This document shows, one piece after another, positions 1-7,021 of a stretch of DNA of 33,835 bases. Below the pieces are notes generated by a model, which saw only the letters and a program-made list of their open reading frames with translations, made no database searches and was not told where the DNA came from. Where the stretch lies: NCBI GenBank assembly GCA_024232855.1, contig JAAEPH010000028.1:1-33835 (forward strand), read 5' to 3'. This DNA is from Gammaproteobacteria bacterium (lineage in GTDB: Bacteria; Pseudomonadota; Gammaproteobacteria; GCA-001735895). Every line of letters begins with the position of its first letter. Position 1 is the stretch's first letter. The translations under genes and the position numbers were made by a program.

Positions 1-687
1 TCGCCCAGCATCGTCTTCCCCGACGCCGACATGGATCTCGTGATCGACAATACCCTCGCCGGCATCTTCATGAACTGCGGGCAGGTCTGCGACGCGATGA
101 GCCGCCTGATCGTGCACGAGGACGTTTACGACCCGGTCGTGGACCGGTTGGTCGCGGCCACGCAGGAACTGTCGATCGGTCCCGGTATCGACGATCACGA
201 AATTACGCCGCTGGTGTCGGCGAAACAGCTGGATCGCGTTGCCGATTACGTACAAACCGGCAAGGATCAGGGAGTGACCTGCCTGACCGGCGGTAACCGG
301 CTCGACGACCGCCCCGGGCACTTCATCGAACCGACGATCTTCGGCGACGTCACCGCGGACATGCGCATCAACCGCGAAGAGATCTTCGGCCCGGTGCTGT
401 CGGTACTCAGGTTCAAAACCGCGGAGCAGGCGATCGAGATCGCAAACGGCACCGATTACGGCCTCGCCGCGGTGATTTTCACCGACAATCTGTCGACCGC
501 GATGTGGTGCTCCGAGCGTCTCGACGCCGGCCAGGTGCACGTCAATGAATGGGGTGTCGGCGGTATCGAAACCCCGTTCGGCGGCTTCAAGAAATCGGGC
601 TTTCGACGCGAAAAAGGCGTCGAGTCGCTGACCAATTACTACCAGTCGAAGAACGTCGGCTGGAAAATGGTCAAGCCGCCCGCATAA
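1..687 (+). CDS. Aldehyde dehydrogenase family protein, C-terminal part (5' end outside window)
   Basis: The reading frame is open from base 1, so the gene begins upstream; only about the last 228 codons are present. The piece contains the ALDH catalytic-cysteine motif (FMNCGQVCDAMSR, Cys near codon 28 of the fragment), the EEIFGPVLSV block that helps bind the nicotinamide cofactor, and the terminal PFGGFKKSGFRREKG block. These are known ALDH superfamily hallmarks, so NAD(P)+-dependent oxidation of an aldehyde to its acid is expected in the cytoplasm. The substrate cannot be told from this part. A 224-bp stretch (340-563) recurs at 1777-2000 with 14 mismatches and no gaps. No operon partner is visible: the next gene starts 217 bp downstream. 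The family assignment is secure; the specific function is not. Confidence 0.93.
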   Translation, partial: SPSIVFPDADMDLVIDNTLAGIFMNCGQVCDAMSRLIVHEDVYDPVVDRLVAATQELSIGPGIDDHEITPLVSAKQLDRVADYVQTGKDQGVTCLTGGNRLDDRPGHFIEPTIFGDVTADMRINREEIFGPVLSVLRFKTAEQAIEIANGTDYGLAAVIFTDNLSTAMWCSERLDAGQVHVNEWGVGGIETPFGGFKKSGFRREKGVESLTNYYQSKNVGWKMVKPPA

Positions 688-904
688 GACGAGCTACCTG
701 TAGCACGATTTCCGAAACCAGAAAGGCCGTGCGGCTGACGGGACATGTCGGCCCCGACAAACTTTACAAATTCATTCCGTTTGATTTCAACGATAAAATG
801 GATTCAAATACGAGTGATGCGCCTACCGGTGCATAATCAGCCTGAATCAGGTGTTTTTCGCTGGTCGAGCGGCTGCCCCTGCGGACATCAATCGAGATCA
901 TTTC

Positions 905-1753
905 ATGGGAATCGCAAGCGACTATCTACAATTAATGCAAACCATCGGCGCGAAACTGCAGATTCCGCCGGTACGGGAAATCTGCATCGCGCCATTTGAA
1001 GCGGATCCTGTAAAAAGCAGCAAGTTTGGCGCCCTGGTGTTGGCGGATGGCACGGTCGGTCTCACCTATACCGGGCTCGATGACGACTTGCAGGTGTTGC
1101 AGGACCGATGTAAATACGAATCCCTGGTCAATGAGTCACCTGTTCAGATAGCGAGTCTGTATATCAGGGAAGAGAGCTGGAACAAGGTTCTCGGTATGGC
1201 CGCGATTAATGCGATAAGCCAGTACCTGTTCAATCGGGGCGGTTACTCGATACCGACGGGCGGTAAAACGGTGACACACCTGGAGCTCGGTAAAGGAGAT
1301 CACGTCGGAATGGTGGGTTTTTTCCCACCCCTGGTGGAACAGGTGCGCGCATTGGGGCTGCCTTTAACGGTTATCGAACTGGATGAGCAGTGGCTGCAGA
1401 GCGATGACCGGTTCGAAGTCACGATGGAGCCGGAAAAACTAAATGCTTGCAGCAAGATTATCTGTACCGGCACCGTGCTCGTAAACCAGACTATCGACGA
1501 TTTATTGCCCCACTTCAAGAATGCCAGCCAGATATTTATCGTCGGCCCTACCGTGGGCTGCCTGCCCGACCCCCTGTTTGATCGGGGAATTACCCAGCTC
1601 GGCGGCTGCACCGTGCTGGATAGCGCACAATTCATCCGTTTATGGGCGGCTCAGGAAAAATGGCGCGACTCCGCCAGGCGTTATGTGCTGAGTCGTGATT
1701 CGGCTTACCCGGGCTGCGCGCAGCTGCTGAAAAACGCAAGCTTAGTAAAATAG
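905..1753 (+). CDS. DUF364 / putative heavy-metal chelation domain protein
   Basis: Protein of about 282 residues. The frame is also open from a GTG at 851, but ATG 905 gives the more natural N-terminus (MGIASDYLQLMQ). The C-terminal half reads as a Rossmann-like DUF364 domain: a GMVGFFPPLVEQVR segment near residue 140, ICTGTVLVNQTIDDLL near 200, and IVGPTVGCLPDPLFDRGITQLGG near 230. The N-terminal half fits the DUF4213 domain that usually accompanies it. Family members are described as putative heavy-metal chelation or cofactor-related proteins; the reaction is unproven. It stands alone between the ALDH gene and an ALDH fragment. The assignment rests on motif recognition without a search, so the domain call is moderately firm and the role unknown. 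Confidence 0.65.
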   Translation: MGIASDYLQLMQTIGAKLQIPPVREICIAPFEADPVKSSKFGALVLADGTVGLTYTGLDDDLQVLQDRCKYESLVNESPVQIASLYIREESWNKVLGMAAINAISQYLFNRGGYSIPTGGKTVTHLELGKGDHVGMVGFFPPLVEQVRALGLPLTVIELDEQWLQSDDRFEVTMEPEKLNACSKIICTGTVLVNQTIDDLLPHFKNASQIFIVGPTVGCLPDPLFDRGITQLGGCTVLDSAQFIRLWAAQEKWRDSARRYVLSRDSAYPGCAQLLKNASLVK

Positions 1754-1776
1754 GGGACAGACTGTACCCCCCCCCG

Positions 1777-2000
1777 TTCGGCGACGTCACCGCGGACATT
1801 CGCATCAACCGCGAAGAGATCTTCGGCCCGGTGCTGTCGGTACTCAAGTTCAAAACCGCAGAGCAGGCGATCGAAATCGCCAATGGCACCGATTACGGCC
1901 TGGCCGCGGTGATTTTCACCGATAACCTGTCGACCGCGATCTGGTGCTCCGAGCGTCTCGACGCCGGCCAGGCGCACGTCAACAAATGGGATGTCGGCGG
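1777..2000 (+). pseudogene. Aldehyde dehydrogenase fragment (internal piece, no start or proper end)
   Basis: This stretch matches bases 340-563 of the ALDH gene at the window start, ungapped, with 14 differences in 224 bases (about 94% identity). Several differences are third-position and synonymous, so it probably derives from a diverged paralogue that evolved as coding sequence and not from a fresh copy. It encodes the EEIFGPVLSVLKFKTAEQA segment but lacks the catalytic cysteine region and the C-terminal block. On the left it abuts a run of nine Cs (1767-1775) directly after the DUF364 gene; on the right it ends at a 131-bp inverted-repeat element. It is a gene remnant and cannot make a working enzyme. 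Confidence 0.9.
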
Positions 2001-2130
2001 GTACTGTCAAGTTAACTGATTTGAGGGCGTACTAAAAGCAGGCTGGTAGTTCTAAGTCATTGATTTCTCGTTGTGGAGAAGGGATACTTGGCCTCATAAA
2101 GTGCATGATTTACGTTAACTTGACAGTACC
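2000..2130. mobile_element. 131-bp element with 17-bp perfect terminal inverted repeats (MITE-like or IS remnant)
   Basis: GGTACTGTCAAGTTAAC at 2000-2016 is repeated exactly in inverted orientation at 2114-2130. The 97 bp between them hold no convincing reading frame. Ends beginning GG and carrying CTGT resemble terminal repeats of some insertion-sequence families such as IS6; this is recalled, not searched. No target-site duplication is visible. The element joins two unrelated truncated genes, an ALDH piece on the left and a Crp/Fnr tail on the right, as expected if deletion or recombination between element copies removed what lay between. Confidence 0.7.
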
Positions 2131-2132
2131 TC

Positions 2133-2360
2133 ATACTGATCTTCTACGAGCGTTTTGGTTACCAGGACGAAGAAGGAAATTCCATCGTCGAGCTCCCCGT
2201 AAAAAGAGGTGAGCTGGCCGAACTCGTCGGCGTTCGTCCCGAATCGATTTCGCGCCTGATCGATCAGCTGCAAAGCGACAAAATAATGCGTTTCAAAGAC
2301 CGCAGGGTTCAGTTCTCGGATGTCGACGAAGTCCTGCAGCAGGCCGGGGTAACGGGTTAG
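2133..2360 (+). pseudogene. Crp/Fnr-family regulator, C-terminal DNA-binding fragment
   Basis: The frame running to the TAG at 2358-2360 encodes about 75 residues with a Crp-type winged helix-turn-helix: an ELPVKRGELAELVGVRP segment, then recognition-helix residues PESISRLIDQLQ, then RVQFSDVDEVLQQAG. There is no start codon with a ribosome site, and the cyclic-nucleotide-binding-like sensory domain is absent; the left edge is the 131-bp inverted-repeat element. The recognition helix (ESISR) differs from that of the intact FNR in this window (ETVSR), so it comes from a different family member. It is a decayed remnant, unless expressed as a fusion from upstream, for which there is no sign. Confidence 0.8.
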
Positions 2361-2372
2361 CCCCGCACTGTA

Positions 2373-2561
2373 TCAGGATAGCCTGGCATGGATCTGGTTA
2401 TCGGTCTCTACAACGTAGTCTCGCGGCGCTTCCAGCACCACCTCCCGCACTTGCGTCGAACGCCCACTGCGTGGATCGCTGCTCTCGATGCGTTTCCATA
2501 CCGAATGCCAGAAATTGCCGCCCAGGGCGCCAAATAACTCGCTGTTGTCGTGTCTGGCCAT
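2373..2561 (-). CDS. Small hypothetical protein (62 aa)
   Basis: A 62-codon frame with a plausible ribosome-binding site (AGGA about 8 bases before the ATG). The product is hydrophilic and charged, with no signal peptide, membrane segment or recognisable motif; it contains GALGGNFWHSVWKRIES near its N-terminus. It converges on the Crp/Fnr fragment and is separated from the divergently placed Sel1 gene by about 175 bp. I do not recognise the family. The good ribosome site and the lack of a competing gene support its being real, but a frame this short in GC-rich DNA could also be chance. Confidence 0.45.
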   Translation of the reverse strand: MARHDNSELFGALGGNFWHSVWKRIESSDPRSGRSTQVREVVLEAPRDYVVETDNQIHARLS

Positions 2562-2736
2562 TTATTGATCCTGAACCCTAATTATTGTCGTAATCGTATC
2601 AGGCGTGAGCGGGCGGCGAATCACCCGTATGGGGTAAACGCGATCTTGTGTTAAATCGGTCACACAGTTGAGAGATCCGATTCGCTATCATCGATGCCTG
2701 GTTTTACATATTTAGGGAGTGAAGGGAGCTGCAATA

Positions 2737-3099
2737 ATGGTGGTTTACGCTGAGGAACGAAGCTGTATTACCCAGTTCGAACTGGGCGAGTTGTTCCACA
2801 AGGGAGACCCCAAATCACGGGATTTTGACGAAGCCTTCAAGTGGTACAAGACGGCCGCCGAAAAAGGATCACGCCAGGCACAGCATCGCCTCGGTATGAT
2901 GTACGCACGCGGGCAAGGCGTGACACAGAACTACCCGCGTTCTTATGCCTGGTGCAAGGTTGCCGCCTTCCAGCACTCCAGGCGCGCCAAACGCAAACTC
3001 AAATGCATCGAATCGAAGATGAGCTGGGAGCAGATTCGACGCGGCAACTGGCTGGCGCAGGATTTCTATGATCGCTTCGTAGCGCCGTACAGCCGCTAG
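2737..3099 (+). CDS. Sel1-repeat (TPR-like) protein, short
   Basis: Protein of about 120 residues with Sel1-like helical repeats: DFDEAFKWYKTAAEKGSRQAQ followed by the strongly conserved LGMMYARGQGV and a third helix NYPRSYAWCKVAAFQ. Sel1 repeats form alpha-alpha solenoids that mediate protein-protein contacts; with about two repeats this is a minimal member. ATG 2737 is preferred because GGGAG lies 8-12 bases upstream; a GTG at 2719 in the same frame has no good site. There is no obvious signal peptide, so a cytoplasmic location is likely. It stands alone, followed on the opposite strand by a CubicO-type remnant. Domain type is confident; binding partner unknown. Confidence 0.8.
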   Translation: MVVYAEERSCITQFELGELFHKGDPKSRDFDEAFKWYKTAAEKGSRQAQHRLGMMYARGQGVTQNYPRSYAWCKVAAFQHSRRAKRKLKCIESKMSWEQIRRGNWLAQDFYDRFVAPYSR

Positions 3100-3111
3100 C
3101 CCGCTAGCCCT

Positions 3112-3243
3112 CCCCTGCAGCACCTGTTCCGACACAGGCTTGAGGCCGGCGCCATAGTTGCCGGTAAAATGGTCACGCCCAGGTCTTTCTCGGGAATCAC
3201 AAAAAACCTCTGTCCACCGTAGCCAGCCCCGGCAATCGCGTCG
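3112..3243 (-). pseudogene. CubicO/beta-lactamase-family serine hydrolase, frameshifted C-terminal remnant
   Basis: On the minus strand, one frame encodes AGYGGQRFFVIPEKDLGVT and the next frame continues FTGNYGAGLKPVSEQVLQ. Joined, they reproduce the usual C-terminal signature of the family (GxGGQxxFVIPExDLVVxxTxGNYG). The frame changes near base 3170, and everything N-terminal, including the SxxK and YxN motifs, is missing. About 70-190 bases further upstream on the same strand a signal-peptide-like stretch (LLLMACLGSAQA, near 3370-3405) occurs in another frame; it may be the decayed head of the same gene, implying a large internal deletion. Too damaged to be functional. Confidence 0.72.
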
Positions 3244-3489
3244 TCTCGCGCAGCCCGCTTGCTGCACCGGGCATATCTCTACACGCGCACCAGATACCGG
3301 TGCTGTGCAAAGGTTTGGTCAACGCAAATCACGGGATCGCGTGGTTCACTGGAATTGGTTACACTGGCCTGCGCGCTGCCCAAACAGGCCATCAACAGCA
3401 ATACCCGGGGAAAGGTGACCAAGGGGGCGCATTGACAAAAAAATCCTGATTCCCGACAGCCGGCAAACCGATTCCAGCAAGAGATAATC
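3244..3489. other. Non-coding, probably decayed DNA upstream of the sulfatase fragment
   Basis: I see no intact gene here. The minus strand contains a hydrophobic signal-peptide-like stretch near 3370-3405, in a frame that stops at about 3280, consistent with the head of the CubicO-type remnant after deletion. No RNA gene, terminator or FNR-type box was found. Confidence 0.4.
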
Positions 3490-3828
3490 ATGAAAAGCAG
3501 CCAACCCAATGTACTCGTTATCCAGGCAGATCAGCTCGCCGCGAAATACCTCGGCGCCTACGGCAACGCGATCGCGGGCACCCCACACATCGATTCGCTG
3601 GCCGATAACGGCGCCGTTTTCGAGAGCGCCTATACCAATTTTCCGTTATGTGCACCGTCGCGCTTTTCGATGATGTCGGGGCAGCTGGCATCGACCATCG
3701 AAGCCTTCGACAACGGCGCCGAATTCACCTCGTCGATCCCTACCTTCGCGCATTGCCTGCGCGCGGACAAGGTCTATTCAAAGTGGGCCTACCAGGGCAT
3801 CGTCGACTACCGTTTTCCGGAGGAGTGA
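3490..3828 (+). pseudogene. Choline-sulfatase-like N-terminal fragment fused to an unrelated tail
   Basis: The first ~93 residues are a sulfatase N-terminus: PNVLVIQADQLAAKYLGAYGN with the metal-binding Asp, TPHIDSLADNGAVFESAYTNFPLC, and the sulfatase signature CAPSR whose Cys becomes formylglycine. The pattern is closest to choline sulfatases, which run to about 500 residues. After LRAD (near base 3768) the sequence leaves the family and continues with KVYSKWAYQGIVDYRFPEE to a stop at 3826-3828. The stop overlaps a strong Shine-Dalgarno for the amidase downstream, so this tail is probably the end of the gene that originally preceded the amidase. An intragenic deletion joined the two. No sulfatase activity is expected. 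Confidence 0.82.
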
Positions 3829-3830
3829 AA

Positions 3831-5180
3831 ATGCCAGGCCTGCGAGAACTTTCCGCGGCGCTGCGCGGCGGCCGGACCACGGCGACCCAACTGGTCGAAC
3901 AGGCGCTTGAACGTGCACGCCAGTCAAAATCGGTGTTCACCGCCATCAACCCGGGACTGGTCAGCCTGGCTTACTCGATCGACCGGGCGCGTAAAAAATC
4001 GCAGATACTGGCACCACTCACCGGGATCCCGATCGCACTCAAGGATTTATTCAACATCCGCAATGAAAAAACCTTCGCCGGCTCAACCGTGCGCAAACAC
4101 TACGCGCAACCCGAAGATGCCGATGCCGAGGTCGTCGCGCCGCTGCGCGCCGCCGGCCTGCTCTTCTTCGGGCGCACCAACATGAGCGAATTCGCATTCT
4201 CGGGGATAGGCAGGAACCCGCACTATGGCACACCGTTGTCGATCTGGGATCGAGATACCGGGTGCCTGCCCGGTGGATCATCGTCCGGCAGCGCGGTCGC
4301 CGTCGCGGAAGGCATAGTCGCCGCCACGCTCGGTTCCGATACGGCGGGCTCATGCCGCATCCCCGCCGCTTTCAATGGCGTGGTCGGGGTCAAACCGAGT
4401 TTCGGGCGCATGTCGCTGAACGGGATTTTCCCACTCTCACCCACGCTCGATGCGCCCGGCCCCATCGCGGTCGACGTCGACAGTTGCTTCATTCTCGATC
4501 AGCTTATGAGCGGCGGCATTTCGCCGGAGGCGGAATTGCCACATCTATATGCGGCCGAACTCGATCAGGTCAAACTGGTCGTTCCGCGGGCGCGCGTGAT
4601 GGAAGACCTCGATGCCGAGGTGAAAACGGCATTCGAGCGATCGCTTGATGAAATAGCGGCCGCCGGGGCCCTGATAGTCGAAGCAGACTTGCCGATTCTC
4701 GATCGCTGCGATGATTTTTTTATCGAACGCCCGGTGGTGGTGCGCGAAGTCTGGTTGCACCACCGGCAAATGCTGGAGCAGCACCTCGACGAATACGATC
4801 CCTTTGTCGGCCAGCGCATGAGCGCGGGCGCCGACATCAGCGACGAGGAACAGCAAGCCCGTTATCGCGAACGGGCGCAACTGGTCAGCGACTTCACGCA
4901 GGATTATGCCGGCCTGCAGACCGATGCCCTGCTCTACCCGACGGTCGCCTGCGTACCGCCGGCGATTTCCGAGACCGAGGACGCCAACGACGCGCGTCGC
5001 GTCAACCTGCGCTGCCTGCGCAACACCGCGACGGTCAACTACTTCGACGGTTGTTCGATGAGCCTGCCCTGTCATGCCCGAGGCGAGGTGCCGGTCGGAC
5101 TGATGCTGTCATCGGCCAACGGTAACGACGAGCAACTGTATCGCATCGCAGCCGCCATCGAATCCACGCTACTCACTTAG
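3831..5180 (+). CDS. Amidase signature family enzyme
   Basis: Full-length amidase of about 449 residues. ATG 3831 follows GGAGGAG (3819-3825) at ideal spacing; a longer upstream frame is not used. The Ser-cisSer-Lys triad is present: Lys in GIPIALKDLF (about residue 71), the cis-Ser in PGGSSSGSA (about 150) and the nucleophile in GSDTAGSCRIPAA (about 174). The family hydrolyses C-N bonds of amides, including aryl and aliphatic amides, ureas and, in GatA, glutamine; the substrate here is not evident. There is no GatB or GatC nearby, so it is unlikely to be the tRNA amidotransferase subunit. It probably had an upstream operon partner, now reduced to a 19-residue tail fused to a sulfatase fragment. 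A second, truncated amidase occurs near 22.3-23.2 kb. Confidence 0.93.
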   Translation: MPGLRELSAALRGGRTTATQLVEQALERARQSKSVFTAINPGLVSLAYSIDRARKKSQILAPLTGIPIALKDLFNIRNEKTFAGSTVRKHYAQPEDADAEVVAPLRAAGLLFFGRTNMSEFAFSGIGRNPHYGTPLSIWDRDTGCLPGGSSSGSAVAVAEGIVAATLGSDTAGSCRIPAAFNGVVGVKPSFGRMSLNGIFPLSPTLDAPGPIAVDVDSCFILDQLMSGGISPEAELPHLYAAELDQVKLVVPRARVMEDLDAEVKTAFERSLDEIAAAGALIVEADLPILDRCDDFFIERPVVVREVWLHHRQMLEQHLDEYDPFVGQRMSAGADISDEEQQARYRERAQLVSDFTQDYAGLQTDALLYPTVACVPPAISETEDANDARRVNLRCLRNTATVNYFDGCSMSLPCHARGEVPVGLMLSSANGNDEQLYRIAAAIESTLLT

Positions 5181-5264
5181 TCGGGATCACGTCCATTTAT
5201 CAACATCCTTGCTCTACTTCTCACTGATCACCGCTTCAGTTGCGACCAGTTCGCTCTTTTCAAG

Positions 5265-5278
5265 TTGATCCAAATCAA
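5265..5278 (+). promoter_or_regulatory. FNR/ANR box upstream of hemN
   Basis: TTGATCCAAATCAA is a perfect match to the FNR consensus TTGAT-N4-ATCAA. Its centre (5271.5) predicts, for a class II activated promoter at -41.5, a transcript start near 5313. A weak -10-like TAATCT lies at 5300-5305, and the leader would be about 22 nt to the hemN ATG. The regulator itself is encoded in this window (16.3-17.1 kb). Confidence 0.88.
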
Positions 5279-5334
5279 TGTATATTCAGCCCAGCGCAGT
5301 AATCTAGGCGCATTAATCAGCCGCAGCAGTTTTA

Positions 5335-6726
5335 ATGTCCAAACCATCTCTTTTTCAGGAAGACCTGATCAACCGTTACGATAGACCGGGTCCTCGTTAC
5401 ACGTCCTATCCACCCGCTACCGAGTTCCACGACGGTATTACCGAAATCGACTATCGCGACTGGGCAAGGCAAAGCAACGAGGAACCGATACCGAAACCCC
5501 TGTCGCTTTACTTCCACATCCCCTTCTGCAGTACGATTTGCTACTACTGCGCCTGCAACAAGGTCGTCACCAAGCGAAAAGAGCGCGCCGAACCCTATCT
5601 GCTGGATCTATACCGCGAAATCGAAATTCAGGCCAGCCTCTTCGATACGGATCGCGAAGTACGGCAGTTACACTGGGGCGGAGGTACACCCGGATTCCTG
5701 TCGCACGACCAGTCGCAGCAATTGATGGAAAAAATCAAGCAGCACTTCTCGCTGAAAAGCGGGGTCGGTAACGAATATTCTATCGAGCTCGATCCGCGGG
5801 TCATCGAAAAAGGCGGTATCGCGCACCTGCGTCGCCTGGGATTCAATCGAATCAGCATCGGCGTGCAGGACCTCGACGAAAGGGTTCAAAAAGCTATCAA
5901 CCGGATTCAAAGCCTGGAGGTCACGCGGGCGATAATCGATGAGGCGCGGCACCATACCTTTCGTTCGATCAATATCGATTTAATTTACGGCCTGCCCCAT
6001 CAAACCCCGCAGAGCTTCTCGACAACCCTGGATCGTATCATCAAACTGGCGCCGGATCGCATCGCCATGTACAACTACGCGCACCTCCCTCACCGCTTTC
6101 CTCCGCAACGGCGTATCCGGCTGGAGGACTTGCCCGGCTCGAATGAAAAGCTCGATATTCTGCACGGCACTATCGACAAGCTCTCGGCCGCGGGCTACGA
6201 GTACATCGGCATGGATCATTTTGCGAGACCGAATGATGAACTTGCGGTCGCCCAACGCGAAGGCAGCCTGCACCGTAACTTCCAGGGTTATGCGGCGCAC
6301 GCACAGTGCGACTCGATCGGCTTTGGCGTTTCCGCGATCAGCCAGGTCAGCGATAACTTCAGCCAGAATACGACCAGTCTCGATGATTACCACGAAAGCA
6401 TCGAACAATCGCGCCTGCCGATAATCCGCGGCTACCGTAGCTCGCAGGAAGATCTGCTGCGCCGCGAGATCATTCAGCACCTGGTCTGTCACTTCAGGCT
6501 CGATACCGGGGAGATCGCGAAAAACTGGGGGATCAATTTCAAGCAGCACTTTACCTGGGAGCTGGCCGGTCTCGCCGGTATGGAAAAAGACGGCCTGTTA
6601 GAACGGGGTAACGATGAAATTACCGTTCTCAGGCCCGGCCGCCTGCTGGTGCGTAATATCTGCATGATCTTCGATCGCTACCAACAACAACCCAACAGCA
6701 AGGGATCATTTTCAAGAACGATTTGA
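5335..6726 (+). CDS. hemN: Oxygen-independent coproporphyrinogen III oxidase
   Basis: 463 residues, the usual length for HemN. This radical-SAM enzyme converts coproporphyrinogen III to protoporphyrinogen IX without oxygen. The cluster motif CSTICYYCAC (CX3CX2C plus the HemN-typical fourth Cys) lies near residue 66; HWGGGTPGFLS, GVQDLDERVQKAINR and IDLIYGLPHQT follow in the usual order. Heme synthesis under low oxygen supports the cbb3 oxidase genes that follow, and a perfect FNR box precedes the gene. The ATG at 5335 gives the normal MSKPSLFQEDLINRYDRPGPRYTSYP start, though no strong Shine-Dalgarno is seen. The gene ends about 100 bp before a hairpin terminator that it probably shares with a predicted small RNA. 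Confidence 0.97.
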   Translation: MSKPSLFQEDLINRYDRPGPRYTSYPPATEFHDGITEIDYRDWARQSNEEPIPKPLSLYFHIPFCSTICYYCACNKVVTKRKERAEPYLLDLYREIEIQASLFDTDREVRQLHWGGGTPGFLSHDQSQQLMEKIKQHFSLKSGVGNEYSIELDPRVIEKGGIAHLRRLGFNRISIGVQDLDERVQKAINRIQSLEVTRAIIDEARHHTFRSINIDLIYGLPHQTPQSFSTTLDRIIKLAPDRIAMYNYAHLPHRFPPQRRIRLEDLPGSNEKLDILHGTIDKLSAAGYEYIGMDHFARPNDELAVAQREGSLHRNFQGYAAHAQCDSIGFGVSAISQVSDNFSQNTTSLDDYHESIEQSRLPIIRGYRSSQEDLLRREIIQHLVCHFRLDTGEIAKNWGINFKQHFTWELAGLAGMEKDGLLERGNDEITVLRPGRLLVRNICMIFDRYQQQPNSKGSFSRTI

Positions 6727-6742
6727 ATAGGTGACGTTTTAA

Positions 6743-6784
6743 TTGATCTAAGTCAATTACGCGGCCGCCTGACAACCCTAATAT
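6743..6784 (+). promoter_or_regulatory. FNR-type box plus -10 element driving a predicted small RNA
   Basis: TTGATCTAAGTCAA (6743-6756) is an FNR-type palindrome lying after the hemN stop codon. TAATAT at 6779-6784 is a good -10 sequence. The box centre is at 6749.5, so -41.5 spacing predicts a start at 6791, exactly 7 bases after the -10. No protein gene lies downstream on this strand before the terminator. Confidence 0.68.
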
Positions 6785-6790
6785 TGCTTT

Positions 6791-6854
6791 CGACTCCTAC
6801 TCTTATACACATTTAGAGTATTTCAGCCGGCACCTCCACGCCGGCTATTTTTTT
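6791..6854 (+). ncRNA. Predicted FNR-dependent small RNA (~63 nt)
   Basis: The predicted transcript runs from the start implied by the FNR box and -10 element to the T-run of a hairpin terminator. It can form a 6-bp stem TACTCT/AGAGTA (6798-6803 with 6815-6820), then the terminator stem. Two C-rich segments, ACTCCTACTC near the 5' end and ACCTCCAC in the terminator loop, could pair with Shine-Dalgarno sequences. FNR-activated small RNAs are known in other bacteria (FnrS in E. coli, AniS in Neisseria, PhrS in Pseudomonas), but I see no clear sequence relation. Its last bases are antisense to the ccoS stop region. The architecture is seen in the sequence; transcription is inferred. Confidence 0.55.
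6825..6854 (+). terminator. Rho-independent terminator
   Basis: AGCCGGC (6825-6831) and GCCGGCT (6840-6846) form a perfect 7-bp GC-rich stem with an 8-nt loop, followed by a T-rich run. It would end plus-strand transcripts from hemN and from the predicted small RNA. Its right arm overlaps the stop codon of ccoS on the other strand. Confidence 0.88.
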
Positions 6855-7021
6855 GCCTGTTCACTTTTGTCATCGACGATGCGATCCTCATCCATCAGGA
6901 TACGATGCGCGGGACCCTCGAGGTCGTCATATTGCCCGTCGCCCACCGCCCAGAGCAATATCCATACAATCAGGCCGAGCAATATCAGCGAGATCGGGAT
7001 TAACAGGTAAATGATTTCCAT
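6845..7021 (-). CDS. ccoS: cbb3 oxidase maturation protein CcoS
   Basis: 58 residues. It has the CcoS pattern: MEIIYLLIPISLILLGLIVW forms one membrane helix, followed by LLWAVGDGQYDDLEGPAHRIL and a charged tail. CcoS is needed to install heme and copper in the cbb3 oxidase. A longer in-frame ORF extends upstream into ccoI, but the start at 7021 is right: its ATG overlaps the ccoI stop codon (TAATG), indicating translational coupling. The gene ends inside the terminator hairpin of the convergent hemN/sRNA unit. No metal-binding site is visible. Confidence 0.95.
   Translation of the reverse strand: MEIIYLLIPISLILLGLIVWILLWAVGDGQYDDLEGPAHRILMDEDRIVDDKSEQAKK

Noticed and set aside
1750-1776. TAGGGGACAGACTGTACCC plus poly-C as a transposase-associated repeat end
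   Set aside because: It resembles motifs I recall near RAYT genes, but only one copy is visible here, so it cannot be supported from this window.
3112-3243. Programmed frameshift in the CubicO-type sequence
   Set aside because: The gene also lacks its N-terminal two thirds and has no slippery site with structure that I can see, so decay is the simpler explanation.
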